Assembly: GCF_030680395.1 (NCBI RefSeq) | Contig: NZ_JAUXVR010000016.1 | Coordinates: 1-33,404 of the forward strand | Direction: 5' to 3' | From: Methylobacter sp. | GTDB lineage: Bacteria; Pseudomonadota; Gammaproteobacteria; Methylococcales; Methylomonadaceae | DNA length: 33,404 nucleotides | Shown: positions 25,407 through 33,289 of the stretch, piece by piece | Layout: each line of letters opens with the position of its first letter | Numbering within the stretch: the stretch's first letter is position 1 | Made by a program: the position numbers and the translations under genes | The notes under the pieces: model-generated | What the model saw: only the letters and a program-made list of their open reading frames with translations | Told to the model about the DNA's origin: nothing | Database searches by the model: none

Positions 25407-25760
25407 TTAATGTTTGTGTAGCTGTAAACGAAAATTCCTATGATCTAAAGGCAATAAATAAAAATGTGGCGGTTTATTTTTAGACCAAGGCAAAGTGAAA
25501 TTTTTTTGTAACCAGTCATGAATAACCCTTTCCCCGTTGGAATTGTCGATATGTGGACATTTTTTCCAGAAACCAGGTTTAAGTTTGAATTCGTGAAATT
25601 GACCGTCTATCTCGACATTGATTGTTTCCCATTCTTGCTTAAAGTGCTGTTTCCTGTTTTTAACGCCAATATGGATACCGTTTTCACCTGTCCGTGCGCT
25701 TACTTCCATCATTGCTCTCTCTAATATTAACCATTTTAACAATTGCAAATTATCAGGCAC
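25407..25760 (-). CDS. Hypothetical protein, about 100-117 residues
   Basis: I do not recognise this family. The frame can start at a GTG at 25760 (117 residues) or at ATG 25712 (101 residues), which has TTAGAGAGAGCA before it and is the better ribosome-binding site; yet the upstream residues LLKWLILERA look like real protein. The protein is basic and aromatic-rich (FKLKPGFWKKCPHI, HDWLQKNFTLPWSKNKPPHFYLLPLDHRNFRLQLHKH), soluble, with no signal. It lies between the RAYT unit and the permease gene. The base composition is AT-richer than its neighbours, so it may have arrived by transfer. Confidence 0.5.
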   Translation of the reverse strand: MPDNLQLLKWLILERAMMEVSARTGENGIHIGVKNRKQHFKQEWETINVEIDGQFHEFKLKPGFWKKCPHIDNSNGERVIHDWLQKNFTLPWSKNKPPHFYLLPLDHRNFRLQLHKH

Positions 25761-25951
25761 TTTGAATCCATTAGTCTAATTCCAAAATCTGTTATCTCTG
25801 ATTCGAGCAACTTCAAAATACACAAACATTAGAGAAAATAATATGACCAGCTGGTTTTGGCACACTGCTGCTATTCGCGACAGTCAGCACTTCGAGCCAT
25901 GACGAACGGCCACTCAGAAGTTGCGTTGTTAAGTCTGTGGGTTCTTTTACG

Positions 25952-27001
25952 TTAAAATACGATCATCGCGATAAGTCCGCCGGCAATGCCTGAAAGCACA
26001 ACGCCGGCCACAATCACGAGACGGGTTCGCAAACTAAAGATGCGGCTGAGCATGGCCAGCGAAGGCAGGCTAACAGCCGGTAGCGTCATAATGAGCGCCC
26101 CGGCAGGGCCCGCGCCCATACCCAAAGCGAACATTGCTTGCACAATGGGTACCTCTCCGGCAGTGGGTATGACGAACAGCGTACCGGCTACCGCCATTGC
26201 AACGATCCAGAATACCCCATCATGAGCGCCAAGCACCGGGAAAAGCCAAGCCCTTGCGGCTCCAAGCAGAAGTACGAGAATAAGATACTCGGGTAAGAGT
26301 TTGATCGCGAGGGCCATGAATTCCCGGCCCCAGCGTGTCAGAAGGCTGTCGTTTAAGGCCTCAGCCTCGGGCGACAAATCCTGTTCGAGCGAAACAGCTT
26401 CACGCTGGTCGCCATAACGCTCTGCTAAATAAGCAACCCCAAACACCATTGCAATGCCTAACAAAACCCTGAACAGAGCCCACCCCCAGCCCAGCACGAA
26501 CCCCATGAATATCAGAGTCGCAGGATTCAGCACCGGGTTTGATATCCACCAAGACACCACACTACCAACCGATGCGCGGCTTTGGCGCATGCCCGCAGCC
26601 ACGGGGGCAGCGCAACAGGTGCACATCATGCAGGGAATGGCAAAAAGGCTACCTAGTGCGACGCTCTTGAAGCCTAGCCTGCCAAGCGCCGCGCTCACCC
26701 ACTGAGTCGGCAGAAGCACCTTGATGCCGGAACCCAGAATGAGTCCTAGAAGAAGCGCCTTCCAGATTGCTTTGCTATAGGCTATGGCGTAGTCCACAGC
26801 CGCGTTCCATGATACAGGCGGAGCAGAGACGGAATTCCCCGAAAGAATCGAATCGCCTATGAAATGATGACTCTGGGCGAGGAAGGCCTTAGCGTAATAG
26901 GGCATCCATTTAACATAGGCGAATCCGACAATGGCCACGAGGGTAAAAATCATCGTCCCGGCAAAAGGAAACAGGCGTTTTTCGTTCGTTCTAGCTTGCA
27001 T
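25952..27001 (-). CDS. UPF0718-type permease with a cysteine-rich membrane motif
   Basis: This 349-residue polytopic inner-membrane protein resembles the DUF318/UPF0718 permease group, some members of which are linked to metal or metalloid export. There are roughly eight to ten hydrophobic segments. PCMMCTCCAAPVAAGMR (123-139) holds four cysteines (124, 127, 129, 130) before a conserved G-x-R, and SWWISNPVLNPATL follows; a similar half is repeated later (IPTAGEVPIVQAMFALGMG). A central acidic loop (about 208-225) is cytoplasmic. ATG at 27001 is preferred to a TTG at 27034. No ArsR or heavy-metal regulator adjoins it. The substrate is unknown. Confidence 0.75.
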   Translation of the reverse strand: MQARTNEKRLFPFAGTMIFTLVAIVGFAYVKWMPYYAKAFLAQSHHFIGDSILSGNSVSAPPVSWNAAVDYAIAYSKAIWKALLLGLILGSGIKVLLPTQWVSAALGRLGFKSVALGSLFAIPCMMCTCCAAPVAAGMRQSRASVGSVVSWWISNPVLNPATLIFMGFVLGWGWALFRVLLGIAMVFGVAYLAERYGDQREAVSLEQDLSPEAEALNDSLLTRWGREFMALAIKLLPEYLILVLLLGAARAWLFPVLGAHDGVFWIVAMAVAGTLFVIPTAGEVPIVQAMFALGMGAGPAGALIMTLPAVSLPSLAMLSRIFSLRTRLVIVAGVVLSGIAGGLIAMIVF

Positions 27002-27050
27002 GGAAAATTCTTCGCTTAAAGGCAGTATTCGCAATTATGATCATGGCTCG

Positions 27051-27213
27051 AAATTATGGCTACCCATTTAAGCCGGGACAGTTTTAAGGTGGTGGCTGGG
27101 AACGCCAAGCCCCCGCTTGGCGAGTGTCTGCAATTATCAACATTGCCGAGCTGGGGCTCGGCGTTCCCGGTTATTTGTAGTGTGTCCCGTCTTAAGTTGG
27201 TAGCCGAAATTAT
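27051..27213. mobile_element. About 163-bp element with 30-bp inverted ends and nested palindromes
   Basis: The left end AAATTATGGCTACCCATTTA then AGCCGGGACA (27051-27080) is matched in reverse complement by 27182-27213 (TGTCCC, CTTAAG, GGTAGCC, AAATTATA), with few mismatches. Inside are two strong hairpins: CGCCAAGC-CCCC-GCTTGGCG (about 27104-27123) and GCCGAGC-TGGG-GCTCGGC (about 27148-27165), with GGGAACG and CGTTCCC on their outer sides. There is no coding frame. It looks like a non-autonomous transposable element that contains, or was hit by, a REP-like pair. Confidence 0.6.
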
Positions 27214-27505
27214 AAGCTATTGGCTGAACACGCGGAAATGGCGCATTGGAGCAGTTATGGAACCCGAAGTTGGTAAAGAGACGCAAAGCCCTCTCCAGCG
27301 GGATGCCTACATGGATGTAGGTAGTAGAGCACCAACAGTAGGTGCTTTAGGCGAAGCAAAAGAAAGTAACTCGCCTTCGGGTGCGAGAACCCGATTCAAA
27401 TAACCGTCGCGCTAGCGACACCTTAACGTTAAATAGTATAAATCCAACTAACTGCTTAACATCAGAACTGATTTTGAACCTGATATCAAAACACCATAAG
27501 GGCTT
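27214..27505. other. Spacer before the pncB 3' end
   Basis: Apart from the palindrome at 27306-27321 and short dyads such as CTCGCCTTCGGGTGCGAG (about 27371-27388) and GTCGCGCTAGCGAC (27405-27418), nothing coding is seen. The text looks like a composite of repeat fragments. Confidence 0.4.
27306..27321. repeat. CCTACATGGATGTAGG palindrome, third copy
   Basis: A perfect dyad of 7-base arms CCTACAT and ATGTAGG around GG. It is the same family as the pair at 5367-5434. Confidence 0.7.
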
Positions 27506-28840
27506 TCAGCCTGTGTTTCGTTCATCCACTATTTTCGCCAGCGCTTGCAGTTCGGCAGAAATGATCACCGGGTATTCCGGAGTATTGCTCAATTGACGCA
27601 ATGGCAGCGATAAACCGTTTAATTGGCATCGAGCGTATTCTCTGGCCTCTATAAGCGTAGGCTGCCCTGCTACAGTCTTTCCGCCCTGCATAACCAAGTG
27701 CAGTAACGGTTGGCCTGCGCAAGGTGCATTGTCAACGGTAACGGTATCGCCGGACATAACGCCGTTATTATCATAGTTGCGATAAACCTGTTTGCGTCCG
27801 GGCCAGGTCGCTTTTCCCTCCGAGCGCTTGCGTCTGGCAATTCCGGCATATTCCTGCAATTTATAGGCACAGTCGAGATAAGGCGCATCGGCTGAGGTAT
27901 CCAACTGCGTACCGACACCGAAGCCGTCAATCGGGGCTTGCCCAGCCATCAATTCTGCAAGTTTATATTCATCGATATTGCCGCTGGCAAAGAGGGTTGC
28001 ATCGTTAAGGCCGCCGCGGTCAAGAATTATCCTGACTTTTCGGGCATGATCGGCCAAATCGCCGCTATCCAGACGAACGCCCTTGATTTTTATGCCTTGC
28101 GCATGCAGTGCGGCCGCCAGATCGACTACTTTTTGCGCAGCTGCTTCGGTATCGTAAGTGTCTATCAAAAACACGACATTATCGGGATTGGCCTCTGCAA
28201 AATGGATAAAAGCCTGGCTTTCGCTACGGTGTGTTTGGATAAAAGAATGCGCCATCGTACCAAAAATGGGGATGCCAAAATGCAGCCCGGCCGCTACCGT
28301 CGCTGAACCGGCAAACCCCGCCAAATAACTTGCCCGGGCTGCCAATAGCGCGGCTTCACTGCCGTGCGCCCGGCGCATGCCGAAATCAACCAGCAGCTTG
28401 TCCGGCGCGATCAATACCGAGCGCGCGGCTTTAGAGGCAATCAAGGTCTGAAAATGCAATAGATTAATAATCCTGCTTTCGATCAATTGCGCTTCGGGAA
28501 GCGGCGCGGTAATGCGCAATAACGGTTCGTTTTGAAAAAACACCGTGCCTTCAGGCATCGCATGAACGTCGCCGGTAAATTTCAATGTCGCAAGCCGTTC
28601 AAGCATGGCCGGTTTGAATCGCCCGGTACTTGCCAGCCATTCAATTTCATCCGAAGAAAATTGTAAGTGCTCCAGATAAGTTAAAACCTGAGCCAAACCT
28701 GCCGCGACCAGATAGCCTCTATTTTTAGGCAGTTTCCTGATAAAAAATTCGAAGACGGCGAGCTCTTCCATGTTCTGTTGGTAATAGCCCTGAAGCATGG
28801 TTAGCTGATAGAGATCGGTAAGCAGGGCGTTATTGGGCAT
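27506..28840 (-). CDS. pncB: Nicotinate phosphoribosyltransferase
   Basis: The enzyme joins nicotinate to PRPP (with ATP) to form nicotinate mononucleotide in NAD salvage. The 444-residue length suits the shorter bacterial class. N-terminal LLTDLYQLTMLQGYYQQNMEELAVFEFFIRKLP is the family signature. RRAHGSEAA (157-164), the catalytic His198 region FGTMAHSFIQ, VFLIDTYDT, GVRLDSGDL and FGVGTQLDTS are conserved. Its ATG overlaps the TAA of the upstream nicotinamidase gene by one base (TAATG), so the two salvage steps are coupled: nicotinamide to nicotinate to NaMN. Confidence 0.95.
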   Translation of the reverse strand: MPNNALLTDLYQLTMLQGYYQQNMEELAVFEFFIRKLPKNRGYLVAAGLAQVLTYLEHLQFSSDEIEWLASTGRFKPAMLERLATLKFTGDVHAMPEGTVFFQNEPLLRITAPLPEAQLIESRIINLLHFQTLIASKAARSVLIAPDKLLVDFGMRRAHGSEAALLAARASYLAGFAGSATVAAGLHFGIPIFGTMAHSFIQTHRSESQAFIHFAEANPDNVVFLIDTYDTEAAAQKVVDLAAALHAQGIKIKGVRLDSGDLADHARKVRIILDRGGLNDATLFASGNIDEYKLAELMAGQAPIDGFGVGTQLDTSADAPYLDCAYKLQEYAGIARRKRSEGKATWPGRKQVYRNYDNNGVMSGDTVTVDNAPCAGQPLLHLVMQGGKTVAGQPTLIEAREYARCQLNGLSLPLRQLSNTPEYPVIISAELQALAKIVDERNTG

Positions 28841-29493
28841 TATTTGATCATAGCCAAGGTAACCGGTATCGCACCATGCTGAATCATTTCGTTTATGGCG
28901 TTTTCCCCATCCTGCCGCCTAACATTAATGGCGCGTATGGCATCTGTTAATAACACCACCTTGTAATGGTGGCTGAGCGCATCGCGCACTGTATTTAAAA
29001 CGCAATAATCGGTAGCCAATCCGCCGATGAATAAACGGCGGACACCGGCATTATCCAGCTGCTCCTTGAATGTCCGGTTTGTGAAACCCGAATAGCCATC
29101 CTGTTCAACATCGGTACCTTTGGAAATAACCAAAGCAGAAACCGGTAAATGCAAATCGGCTGAGAACTCTGCACCTTTGGAATCGGCAACGCAGTGTTCC
29201 GGCCAAGGACCGCCTTGCTGAATAAATGAGCAATGGTTAGCAGGATGCCAGTCGCGGATTGCAAATACAGGCAATTGACGATGGCTGAATTGACCAATAT
29301 AGCGGTTCAAGACGGGTATGATCTGCTCGCCTTCCGGCACAGCCAGCCTGCCGCCGGACAGGAAATCATTTTGAATATCGCTGATTAATAAGGCATCACC
29401 CTTGCCTAGCTCGATTTGATCAGTGCTTTTTCGTTTGCTGGTCATAAGCGACTCATCCCGTTCTGTGAATTGGGTCATGAAAGGCTCGCCCAT
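28840..29493 (-). CDS. pncA: Nicotinamidase
   Basis: This isochorismatase-fold hydrolase converts nicotinamide to nicotinate. The catalytic triad is Asp39 (SDIQNDF), Lys125 (ISKGTD) and Cys164 (ATDYCVLNTV), and the metal ligands are Asp81, His83 and His87 (RDWHPANHCSF). The protein is 217 residues if it starts at 29493. Later in-frame ATGs at 29478 (preceded by GGCGAG) and 29445 (preceded by GGGATGAG) are also good starts, and the third gives about the usual family length. First gene of a two-gene salvage operon with pncB. Copy 2 of the three-copy repeat lies 93-150 bp upstream of it. Confidence 0.92.
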   Translation of the reverse strand: MGEPFMTQFTERDESLMTSKRKSTDQIELGKGDALLISDIQNDFLSGGRLAVPEGEQIIPVLNRYIGQFSHRQLPVFAIRDWHPANHCSFIQQGGPWPEHCVADSKGAEFSADLHLPVSALVISKGTDVEQDGYSGFTNRTFKEQLDNAGVRRLFIGGLATDYCVLNTVRDALSHHYKVVLLTDAIRAINVRRQDGENAINEMIQHGAIPVTLAMIK

Positions 29494-29585
29494 CAGCTAA
29501 ACAGCCTCGATTCCATTACGCCGGTGACTATCGGCGGGAACCAAGGACATATTTCCTGTTTACCGATAATTTACCTGTCGATAAA

Positions 29586-29642
29586 AATTTATAACATACC
29601 AATAAAATCAATAGTATCGGTATCACCACCTATATCAATAGG
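29586..29642 (-). repeat. Three-copy intergenic repeat, copy 2 (between nicotinamidase and fdh)
   Basis: Plus strand: AATTTATAACATACC, AATAAAATCAATAG, GGTATCACCACCTATATCAA. It matches copy 1 closely, including the full word TAAAATCAATA, and copy 3 more loosely. It lies in the divergent spacer, 93 bp upstream of the nicotinamidase start and about 180 bp upstream of fdh. Confidence 0.6.
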
Positions 29643-29820
29643 CGCTTTAGCTTGCCGGTTAATGATTCCGGCGCTTAATAAGCCTGTTGCCCTGCCCGAT
29701 TAAACGCCCGTAGGTATTTCTGCATATTGTACTAATGCTTTGTTTTTTCTAACCTGTAGTAGCTTCTTCCATTACAGATGTTGATTCTTTACGATAAAAC
29801 CATCATTAAGGTAGAAAAAA

Positions 29821-31020
29821 ATGGCTAAAATTATTTGCGTACTTTACGACGATCCGATTGACGGCTATCCGCAAGCCTATGCCCGCGACTCGATACCGAA
29901 GATCAAGGCTTATCCCGACGGTCAAACCGCGCCCACTCCCAAATCCATCGACTTCATTCCCGGCCAGATGCTGGGCAGTGTTTCCGGTGAACTGGGTTTG
30001 CGCAGTTATCTGGAAAGCCAGGGCCATACGCTGGTGGTGACTTCCGACAAAGACGGCGAAAACTCGCGTCTGGATCAGGAGTTGCACGATGCCGACATCG
30101 TCATCTCCCAACCGTTCTGGCCTGCCTATCTGACTGCGGAACGCATCGCCAAAGCCCCGAAATTGAAGCTGGCACTGACCGCAGGCATCGGTTCAGACCA
30201 TGTCGACTTGCAGGCGGCAATGGCAAATAATATTACCGTTGCCGAAATCACCTACTGCAACAGTATCAGCGTCGCCGAACATGTGGTGATGATGATTTTA
30301 AGTCTGGTGCGCAACTACATTCCGTCCTACCAGTGGGTCGTAAAAGGCGGCTGGAACATCGCCGACTGCGTGGCGCGTTCCTACGATCTGGAAGGCATGG
30401 AAGTCGGCACCGTCGCCGCCGGTCGCATCGGTCTGGCGGTGCTGCGGCGCTTAAAACCGTTCGACGTCATACTGCATTACACCGACCGCCACCGTTTGCC
30501 GACTGAGGTCGAGCAGGAACTCAATCTGATCTGGCACCCCAGCGTTGAATCGATGGTGCGGGTTTGCGATGTAGTGACCATCAATTGCCCGTTACACCCG
30601 GAAACCGAACACATGTTCGATGATGCTATGCTGGACAAAATGAAGCGCGGCGCTTACATCATCAACACCGCCCGCGGCAAAATCTGCGACCGTGACGCCA
30701 TCGCCCGCGCTTTGGAAAGCGGTCGGCTGTCGGGTTATGCGGGCGATGTCTGGTTCCCGCAACCGGCACCGAAAGATCACCCGTGGCGGAGCATGCCGCA
30801 TCACGGCATGACGCCGCATATTTCCGGCACCAGCCTGTCCGCGCAAGCCCGCTATGCTGCCGGTGTGCGGGAGGTATTGGAATGCTGGTTCGAAGGCCGA
30901 CCGATCCGCAACGAGTATCTGGTGGTCGATGCCGGTAAACTGGCCGGAGTCGGCGCTCATTCCTACAGCGAAGGCGACACCACCGGCGGCTCCGAAGAAG
31001 CGGCCAAGTTCAAGCTTTAG
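29821..31020 (+). CDS. fdh: NAD-dependent formate dehydrogenase (metal-free, D-2-hydroxyacid dehydrogenase family)
   Basis: It oxidises formate to CO2 with NAD+, the last step of C1 oxidation. The 399-residue protein is collinear with Pseudomonas sp. 101 FDH as I remember it. The Rossmann motif is VGTVAAGRIG (195-204), and Asp222 after HYT, followed by Arg223, marks NAD preference. Active-site residues are Asn146 (YCNSIS), Arg285 (NTARGK), Gln314 (WFPQPAP) and His333 (TPHISGT). The N-terminal FWPAYLT formate-binding loop and the C-terminal GAHSYSEG...TGGSEEAAKFK are intact. AAGGTAG before the ATG is a good ribosome-binding site. Monocistronic and G+C-richer than the AT-rich spacer around it. 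Confidence 0.95.
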   Translation: MAKIICVLYDDPIDGYPQAYARDSIPKIKAYPDGQTAPTPKSIDFIPGQMLGSVSGELGLRSYLESQGHTLVVTSDKDGENSRLDQELHDADIVISQPFWPAYLTAERIAKAPKLKLALTAGIGSDHVDLQAAMANNITVAEITYCNSISVAEHVVMMILSLVRNYIPSYQWVVKGGWNIADCVARSYDLEGMEVGTVAAGRIGLAVLRRLKPFDVILHYTDRHRLPTEVEQELNLIWHPSVESMVRVCDVVTINCPLHPETEHMFDDAMLDKMKRGAYIINTARGKICDRDAIARALESGRLSGYAGDVWFPQPAPKDHPWRSMPHHGMTPHISGTSLSAQARYAAGVREVLECWFEGRPIRNEYLVVDAGKLAGVGAHSYSEGDTTGGSEEAAKFKL

Positions 31021-31147
31021 CGATGCTCATCAATAAACGGGAAAGAACACGGATCAGGCGGATTTAAAACGGATTTGATCGATGTAAAATCCTCAATGGA
31101 TAGAGCGTGCCGTGCGCGTTCTATTATCAAATTACAGGAGTAAAGCG

Positions 31148-32005
31148 ATGAAACAGTTACATCGAATCACCCATACCGATCACTCTCACTGGGTAGGAGA
31201 CGGTTTTCCGGTGCGTACGCTGTTTTCCTACAATACGCCGGACGCCGAAGTAAGTCCGTTCCTGATGCTGGATTATGCAGGCCCTTTCGAATTTCCGCCT
31301 GCATCGAAACCCAGAGGAGTCGGCATGCATCCGCATCGTGGCTTTGAGACCGTTACCCTGCTTTATCAAGGTGAAGTCGAACATCATGATACCGCAGGCC
31401 ATGGCGGCCTGATCGGCCCCGGCGATGTGCAATGGATGACGGCGGCAAAAGGTCTTCTGCATGAAGAGATGCATTCCGCCGCTTTTACCCGGCAAGGCGG
31501 CGCCTTTGAAGCGATACAGCTTTGGGTCAACCTGCCCGCTCAATATAAGATGATTGCGCCGCACTATCAGTCCATCACTTACGGCCGGATTCCGGTAGTA
31601 AAGCTGGATGACAAAGGCAGTATCCTCCGAATAATCGCAGGACACTATCAAGGCATTAAAGGGCCTGCGAACACCTATACTCCGATTAACTTATGGGAGC
31701 TGCGCTTGCTGGCAGAGCAAACTGTTGAACTTGATTTTCCCGAAGATTACACCACGCTGCTGTTTGCCTTGAAAGGCAGTGTAAAGATCAATAATTCAGC
31801 GACAATGGGCGATGCCGAGCTGGCTTTTTTTGAACAAAAAGGCAAAACGATCACCCTGACTGCACTTAAAGACACCACTATGCTGGTCATGAACGGAGCA
31901 CCGATTGACGAACCGATAGCCGGTTACGGACCGTTTGTGATGAACACCCAGGAAGAGATCCGACAAGCCATTGAAGATTTCGACAGCGGACGCTTTAAGT
32001 CATAG
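31148..32005 (+). CDS. Pirin family protein
   Basis: Pirins are bicupin proteins; some are quercetin 2,3-dioxygenases and others redox-responsive regulators. The 285-residue protein has the N-terminal cupin metal site His61, His63 (MHPHRGFET), His105 and Glu107 (LLHEEMHS). The C-terminal cupin is the usual non-metal one, with the final region PIDEPIAGYGPFVMNT conserved. The start at 31148 follows AGGAG (31136-31140); an in-frame codon at 31112 is not preceded by a ribosome-binding site. The gene is downstream of fdh with a 127-bp gap, so probably has its own promoter. Confidence 0.9.
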   Translation: MKQLHRITHTDHSHWVGDGFPVRTLFSYNTPDAEVSPFLMLDYAGPFEFPPASKPRGVGMHPHRGFETVTLLYQGEVEHHDTAGHGGLIGPGDVQWMTAAKGLLHEEMHSAAFTRQGGAFEAIQLWVNLPAQYKMIAPHYQSITYGRIPVVKLDDKGSILRIIAGHYQGIKGPANTYTPINLWELRLLAEQTVELDFPEDYTTLLFALKGSVKINNSATMGDAELAFFEQKGKTITLTALKDTTMLVMNGAPIDEPIAGYGPFVMNTQEEIRQAIEDFDSGRFKS

Positions 32006-32053
32006 CTAATCCGGTCCGCTCAATTGAATCCGTATTTTATTAAGTCCTCTCAC

Positions 32054-32317
32054 ATGCATAACGGATTATTTGAACCGCGAGACCTGAAATATGGTCGATA
32101 TGTTCTTTACGTAGCGTTGCCGCTGGTATTAAGCGGCTGCAATCCGGAAAAACAGTGGGAGCTGCACACAATTACCGGTTATCTGCGGGATTTGCGTTTC
32201 TCACTGATGCCTGACGCCCAGCAAGCCGTTACCGATCAAACCTGTCGCAGCTCTAACCGCACCCGCCTGTTGTTGTCATACTGGATATCGGACATGCAAT
32301 GGGCTTGGCTAGGCTGA
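32054..32317 (+). pseudogene. Truncated SCO1/SenC-type copper chaperone lipoprotein
   Basis: The frame starts MHNGLFEPRDLKYGRYVLYV and continues ALPLVLSGC, a lipoprotein signal with lipidated Cys29. It then reads WELHTITGYLRDLRFSLMPDAQQAVTDQT, which looks like the start of an SCO/SenC domain (compare DLxFxLxDxxGxxVT). After TDQT the usual GKVVLLYFGYTxCPDVCP with its copper-binding CxxxC is absent; the frame runs on as unrelated residues and stops, overlapping the wrbA 3' end by nine bases. SCO proteins deliver copper to cytochrome oxidase. This copy is a 5' fragment, probably non-functional. An in-frame TTG at 32024 exists, but ATG 32054 is preferred. Confidence 0.6.
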
Positions 32318-32911
32318 TTGCTTCTCGGCTATTTTTGCCACGTGGGCTCCCTGGAAACGGGCGATTTTTAATTCGTTCTCTGACGGTTGGCGGCTATTAT
32401 CGACTCCAGCAAGGGCACCCGCTCCGTAGGGCGAGCCGCCGGTGATTTCATTCATGTTCATAATCTCCTGGCAGGAATAGGGAACGCCCACGATGATCAT
32501 GCCGTGATGCAACAAGGTCGAGTGAAACGAGGTGATCGTGGTTTCCTGCCCGCCATGCTGTGTGGACGTGCACGTGAACACGCTGCCGACCTTGCCTATC
32601 AAGCTGCCGTTCACCCACAGCTTGCCGGTCCGGTCGAGAAAATTGCGCATCTGCGCGCACATGTTGCCGAAGCGTGTCGGCGTGCCAAACATAATAGCGT
32701 CGTATTCGGGCAACTCGTCCACCGTCGCGATCGGCGACGCCTGATCGAGCTTGGCGCCGGCCTTTCGCGCCACCTCTTCAGGTACCAGATCGGGCACGCG
32801 CTTGATAATGACATCGGTGCCTTCGGCGCTGCGCGCACCTTCAGCCACCGCTTGGGCCATGGTTTCGATGTGACCGTACATGCTGTAGTAAAGAACGAGA
32901 ATTTTTGCCAT
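32309..32911 (-). CDS. wrbA: NAD(P)H:quinone oxidoreductase, WrbA type
   Basis: This flavodoxin-fold FMN enzyme reduces quinones by two electrons and protects against oxidative stress. From ATG 32911 it is 200 residues, the usual WrbA length. [19 protein letters not shown] (4-22) is the FMN phosphate loop. [20 protein letters not shown] and [11 protein letters not shown]-like [12 protein letters not shown] are characteristic, as is [25 protein letters not shown] before the ATG is a strong ribosome-binding site, so the longer frame to 33031 is rejected. Copy 3 of the three-copy repeat lies about 80 bp upstream. Confidence 0.93.
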   Translation of the reverse strand: MAKILVLYYSMYGHIETMAQAVAEGARSAEGTDVIIKRVPDLVPEEVARKAGAKLDQASPIATVDELPEYDAIMFGTPTRFGNMCAQMRNFLDRTGKLWVNGSLIGKVGSVFTCTSTQHGGQETTITSFHSTLLHHGMIIVGVPYSCQEIMNMNEITGGSPYGAGALAGVDNSRQPSENELKIARFQGAHVAKIAEKQSA

Positions 32912-32990
32912 GTTGTATCTCCTCATTGATAAAGTCTTTACAAATGAGACATTCCTGAGCCGAATCAAAAGCCATGGATCAGCGCCTGAA

Positions 32991-33049
32991 AATTTATAAC
33001 ATGCGGGTAAAATAGAGAATATTCGTACCACTACCTATCAATATCAATG
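32991..33049 (-). repeat. Three-copy intergenic repeat, copy 3 (upstream of wrbA)
   Basis: Plus strand: AATTTATAACATGCGGGTAA, AATAGAGAATATTCGTACCA, CTACCTATCAATATCAATG. It shares AATTTATAACAT, TAAAAT, GTA-CA-TACCTAT and ATCAAT with the copies at 16752 and 29586, with one 2-base gap, and is the most diverged. Confidence 0.55.
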
Positions 33050-33179
33050 TCTTTCGGGCAATTGTTCGATCTGAGCGAAAGATGGCTATTAACCGGTCTC
33101 GGGATGGACTCATTACTGGAAACCACCTCAGGAATGAGCATGAAACAATTTGAACAACTCGCGGCGTAAGTTTTCAGCG

Positions 33180-33223
33180 GGAGTGCAAGCTTTGCTTGCG
33201 CTTGCAGGCAAAGCCTGCACTCC
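33180..33223. repeat. GGAGTGCA hairpin repeat
   Basis: GGAGTGCAAGCTTTGCTTGC (33180-33199) faces CTTGCAGGCAAAGCCTGCACTCC (ending 33223); the outer eight bases pair perfectly and the rest form nested short hairpins around CTTTGC/GCAAAG. No coding function. Confidence 0.6.
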
Positions 33224-33289
33224 AGCTATTGGCAACTTGCTCAAGTTATTTCCTGATTAGCAAGATGCTTCAGCTAGCGCCAAAAAACT

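Noticed and set aside
27371-27400. A tRNA-like or hairpin RNA (CTCGCC-TTCG-GGTGCGAG followed by AACCCGATTC)
   Set aside because: There is no acceptor stem, anticodon arm or D arm; only one short hairpin.
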